This document shows positions 62,436-64,000 of a stretch of 64,000 nt of DNA, piece after piece (within the stretch, counting starts at the first letter, position 1; each line of letters begins with the position of its first letter). Source of the DNA: Siminovitchia fordii DSM 16014 = CIP 108821 (lineage in GTDB: Bacteria > Bacillota > Bacilli > Bacillales > Bacillaceae_C); the NCBI RefSeq assembly GCF_000374565.1, contig NZ_KB894694.1, positions 62,001 to 126,000 of the forward strand, written 5' to 3'. The notes beneath the pieces are model-generated. The model saw only the letters and a program-made list of their open reading frames with translations, had not been told where the DNA came from and searched no databases. The translations under genes were made by a program, and so were the position numbers.

Positions 62436-63305
62436 ATGAAAAATGATAATATTTATAACCTGATTGCTGAAAAAATACCTGAAATGAGCAAATCTCATAA
62501 AAAAATTGCCAGTTTTATTTTAAACAATACAAATGTCGTCCCTTTTTTAAACGTGGCTACTTTGGCGAAAAAAGCCGGTGTGAGTGAAGCGACTGTAGTT
62601 CGGTTCGCTTCCTTTCTCGGATACTCGGGTTATCCTGAGTTGCAGTCCAGGATGCAGAATTCAATTCAGAAGCAGTTGACCACAACGGAAAGGCTAAAGA
62701 TGACAACAGATGTCTATGATGATCGGGACCAATGGATATATGACATTTTTTACGGCGATGTGGAAAATATCAAGTCGACTATTGAAAAATTGGACATAGA
62801 AAAATTCCATCAAGCTGTTGGTCTATTGCAGAATGCGGATAGAATATATATCGCAGCAAACCGGAGCGCTGCGTCGTTGGGGATTTTCCTTCAATATTAT
62901 TTAAACATCATTCTAGGACATGCAGAGATGGTCCGCTCTATCGAAAACCTTTCCGAGCAACTATATAACCTTAATGAAAAAGACGTGGTCATCGGAATCA
63001 GCTTTCCACGTTATACGAATAGCACGATCCAGACAATCACCTTTGCGAAGGAAAGAGGTTCAAAGACCATTTGTATCACGGATAGTTTGCTTTCACCCTT
63101 GATCCCTTATGCTGATGTAGCTCTAACTGCAACGAGCCAGATGCCGACATTCATTGATTCATTTACTGCTCCACTTAGCCTGATCAATGCGCTTGTGGTA
63201 TGTATCGGAAAAGGGCGCATGAAAGAGGCCGAATCCCGCCTCGAGAAAATAGAAGCTGCCTGGGACCGTTTCGGTGTTTTTCACAAAAACGATTTTGCCG
63301 AATAA
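62436..63305 (+). CDS. MurR/RpiR-family transcriptional regulator
   Basis: A 289-residue regulator. The N-terminal RpiR helix-turn-helix has KKIASFILNNTNVVPFLNV and KKAGVSEATVVRFASFLGYSG; the C-terminal SIS domain spans about residues 125-265 (IYIAANRSAASLGIFLQYY, VVIGISFPRYTNSTIQ). SIS domains usually sense phosphosugars, but members next to amine or purine catabolic genes are known. ATG 62436 is used; the ATG at 62427 touches its ribosome binding site AAAGG. It probably controls the nitrilase and the divergent aminotransferase. Confidence 0.85.
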   Translation: MKNDNIYNLIAEKIPEMSKSHKKIASFILNNTNVVPFLNVATLAKKAGVSEATVVRFASFLGYSGYPELQSRMQNSIQKQLTTTERLKMTTDVYDDRDQWIYDIFYGDVENIKSTIEKLDIEKFHQAVGLLQNADRIYIAANRSAASLGIFLQYYLNIILGHAEMVRSIENLSEQLYNLNEKDVVIGISFPRYTNSTIQTITFAKERGSKTICITDSLLSPLIPYADVALTATSQMPTFIDSFTAPLSLINALVVCIGKGRMKEAESRLEKIEAAWDRFGVFHKNDFAE

Positions 63306-63380
63306 ATTTATTTATAGGGTTTATACCCTAGACAGCGATTTCGTTTGATGCATTGATGCACCTTTTCCGCTAAACTCTAA

Positions 63381-63409
63381 CAACATGTCCGCCGGAGCAG
63401 GACATGTTG
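63381..63409. other. hairpin downstream of the RpiR gene
   Basis: CAACATGTCC pairs with GGACATGTTG around a nine-base loop. There is no T run after it; the proper terminator appears to be the next hairpin. Confidence 0.5.
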
Positions 63410-63442
63410 CATGATCATTCGAATAAAAGTTCGTTTTTAAAA

Positions 63443-63482
63443 TAAGAAAAGAACAGGGTTTGGTATCCCTGTTCTTTTCTTA
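63443..63482. terminator. bidirectional hairpin terminator
   Basis: TAAGAAAAGAACAGGG pairs perfectly with CCCTGTTCTTTTCTTA around an eight-base loop, between the RpiR gene and the convergent amidohydrolase gene. Confidence 0.88.
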
Positions 63483-63483
63483 C

Positions 63484-64000
63484 TTATTGATTAACCGGTG
63501 ATCCGGAGTCTTCATAAACGACGTCCCCGTCAGCGATTGTAAGCTCCACTCCCGTGGTCGGAATATCCTCTACAGGTATGTCAAAAATATTTTGTTTCAA
63601 TACAACAATATCAGCGAGCTTGCCTGGTTCTAGTGTGCCAAGCTCGTCTTCCCTGAAAGTTCCATACGCCGAACCGGATGTATAAGCTTTCAACGCTTCG
63701 GATAGTGTAATCCGTTCTTGGGGATGCCATACATCCTTTCCACTGCTGTCAATCCTTGTGACCGCACGGTAAATTTGCAAAAGAGGGTTAAGGGAATCGA
63801 TAGGAAAATCGGTGCCGAACGCTGTGTTTGCTCCGGTTTTCATTAACGTGTTAATTAAAAAGACGTATTTTTCCCGTTCATCTCCAATTCGATCTGTATA
63901 GACTCCCCGTTCAGACATCGCGAAATGGTCAGGCTGCATCGAAACAGTAACTCCAAGCTCTTTAAAACGATGGATATCATCAGGATGAATCACTTCTGTG
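63484..64000 (-). CDS. YtcJ-like amidohydrolase, C-terminal part (cut by window end)
   Basis: The frame is open to the right edge, so the gene continues outside. The visible 172 or so residues contain EVIHPDDIHRFKELGVTVSMQ, TAFGTDFPIDSLNPLLQIYRA and LGTLEPGKLADIVVLKQN (shown in part), matching the C-terminal third of the amidohydrolase at 49572-51191. The Asp in GTDFP is the expected metal/catalytic residue. A second member of this family in the same region suggests a related substrate. Confidence 0.82.
   Translation of the reverse strand, partial: TEVIHPDDIHRFKELGVTVSMQPDHFAMSERGVYTDRIGDEREKYVFLINTLMKTGANTAFGTDFPIDSLNPLLQIYRAVTRIDSSGKDVWHPQERITLSEALKAYTSGSAYGTFREDELGTLEPGKLADIVVLKQNIFDIPVEDIPTTGVELTIADGDVVYEDSGSPVNQ

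Noticed and set aside
1-64000. CRISPR arrays, tRNA, rRNA, prophage or integrase genes
   Set aside because: No regularly spaced short repeats, tRNA-like cloverleaf, rRNA sequence, phage structural genes or recombinases were found by reading.

Overview
The window reads as chromosomal DNA from a member of the Bacillaceae, related to Bacillus, Cytobacillus or Mesobacillus. It has moderate to low GC, strong AGGAGG-type ribosome binding sites, many TTG and GTG starts, ytxJ (bacillithiol redox), a Bacillus-style thiazole operon under a TPP riboswitch, ywrABCD homologues, short-chain chromate transporters, and structured intergenic repeats of the kind scattered through Bacillaceae genomes. I see no rRNA, tRNA, CRISPR array, prophage or intact insertion sequence.

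Layout. 0-6.8 kb: end of an MscS channel, ytxJ, an M20 amidohydrolase, a flavin reductase-like protein, two very small genes, a Na/Pi cotransporter, about 0.9 kb of structured repeats, and a frameshifted GNAT gene. 6.8-11.1 kb: thiazole operon tenI-thiS-thiG-thiF with riboswitch and terminator and no thiO, then a pterin dehydratase and a luciferase-like oxidoreductase. 11.1-19.5 kb: a ywrD-type gamma-glutamyltransferase, a tripartite tricarboxylate transporter (tctA, tctB, two tctC and the relic of a third), and ywrC-ywrB-ywrA for chromate export. 19.5-21.7 kb: a divergent MocR regulator and PaiB-like pair. 21.8-34.3 kb: an oligopeptide ABC transporter whose binding protein and C45 hydrolase genes are tandemly duplicated, with relics showing that a larger block was once copied. 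Upstream lies a histidine kinase, AraC-type response regulator and membrane protein cassette.

34.5-64 kb is the most notable part: a region that looks devoted to polyamines or their conjugates. It holds one PotABC permease with five PotD-type binding proteins, two PuuP-like permeases, three GNAT acyltransferases of one subfamily (one fused to a nitrilase-like domain), a PuuB-like FAD oxidase, a GabD-like dehydrogenase, a class III aminotransferase, a third C45 hydrolase, a stand-alone nitrilase, two YtcJ-type amidohydrolases, an NhaC antiporter and a biotinyl/lipoyl-like mini-protein. A sigma-54 activator sits in the middle. Three excellent -24/-12 promoters (for potABC, gabD and nhaC) each have an upstream ATTCA-N4-TGCAT site that I propose as the activator's enhancer. 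An RpiR-family regulator sits at the right end.

Working model (inference): polyamines are imported, N-acylated by the GNATs, oxidised by the FAD oxidase and dehydrogenase, deacylated by the C45 or nitrilase enzymes, then transaminated and oxidised to succinate. This would be a Puu-like route with an acyl group in place of the gamma-glutamyl group.
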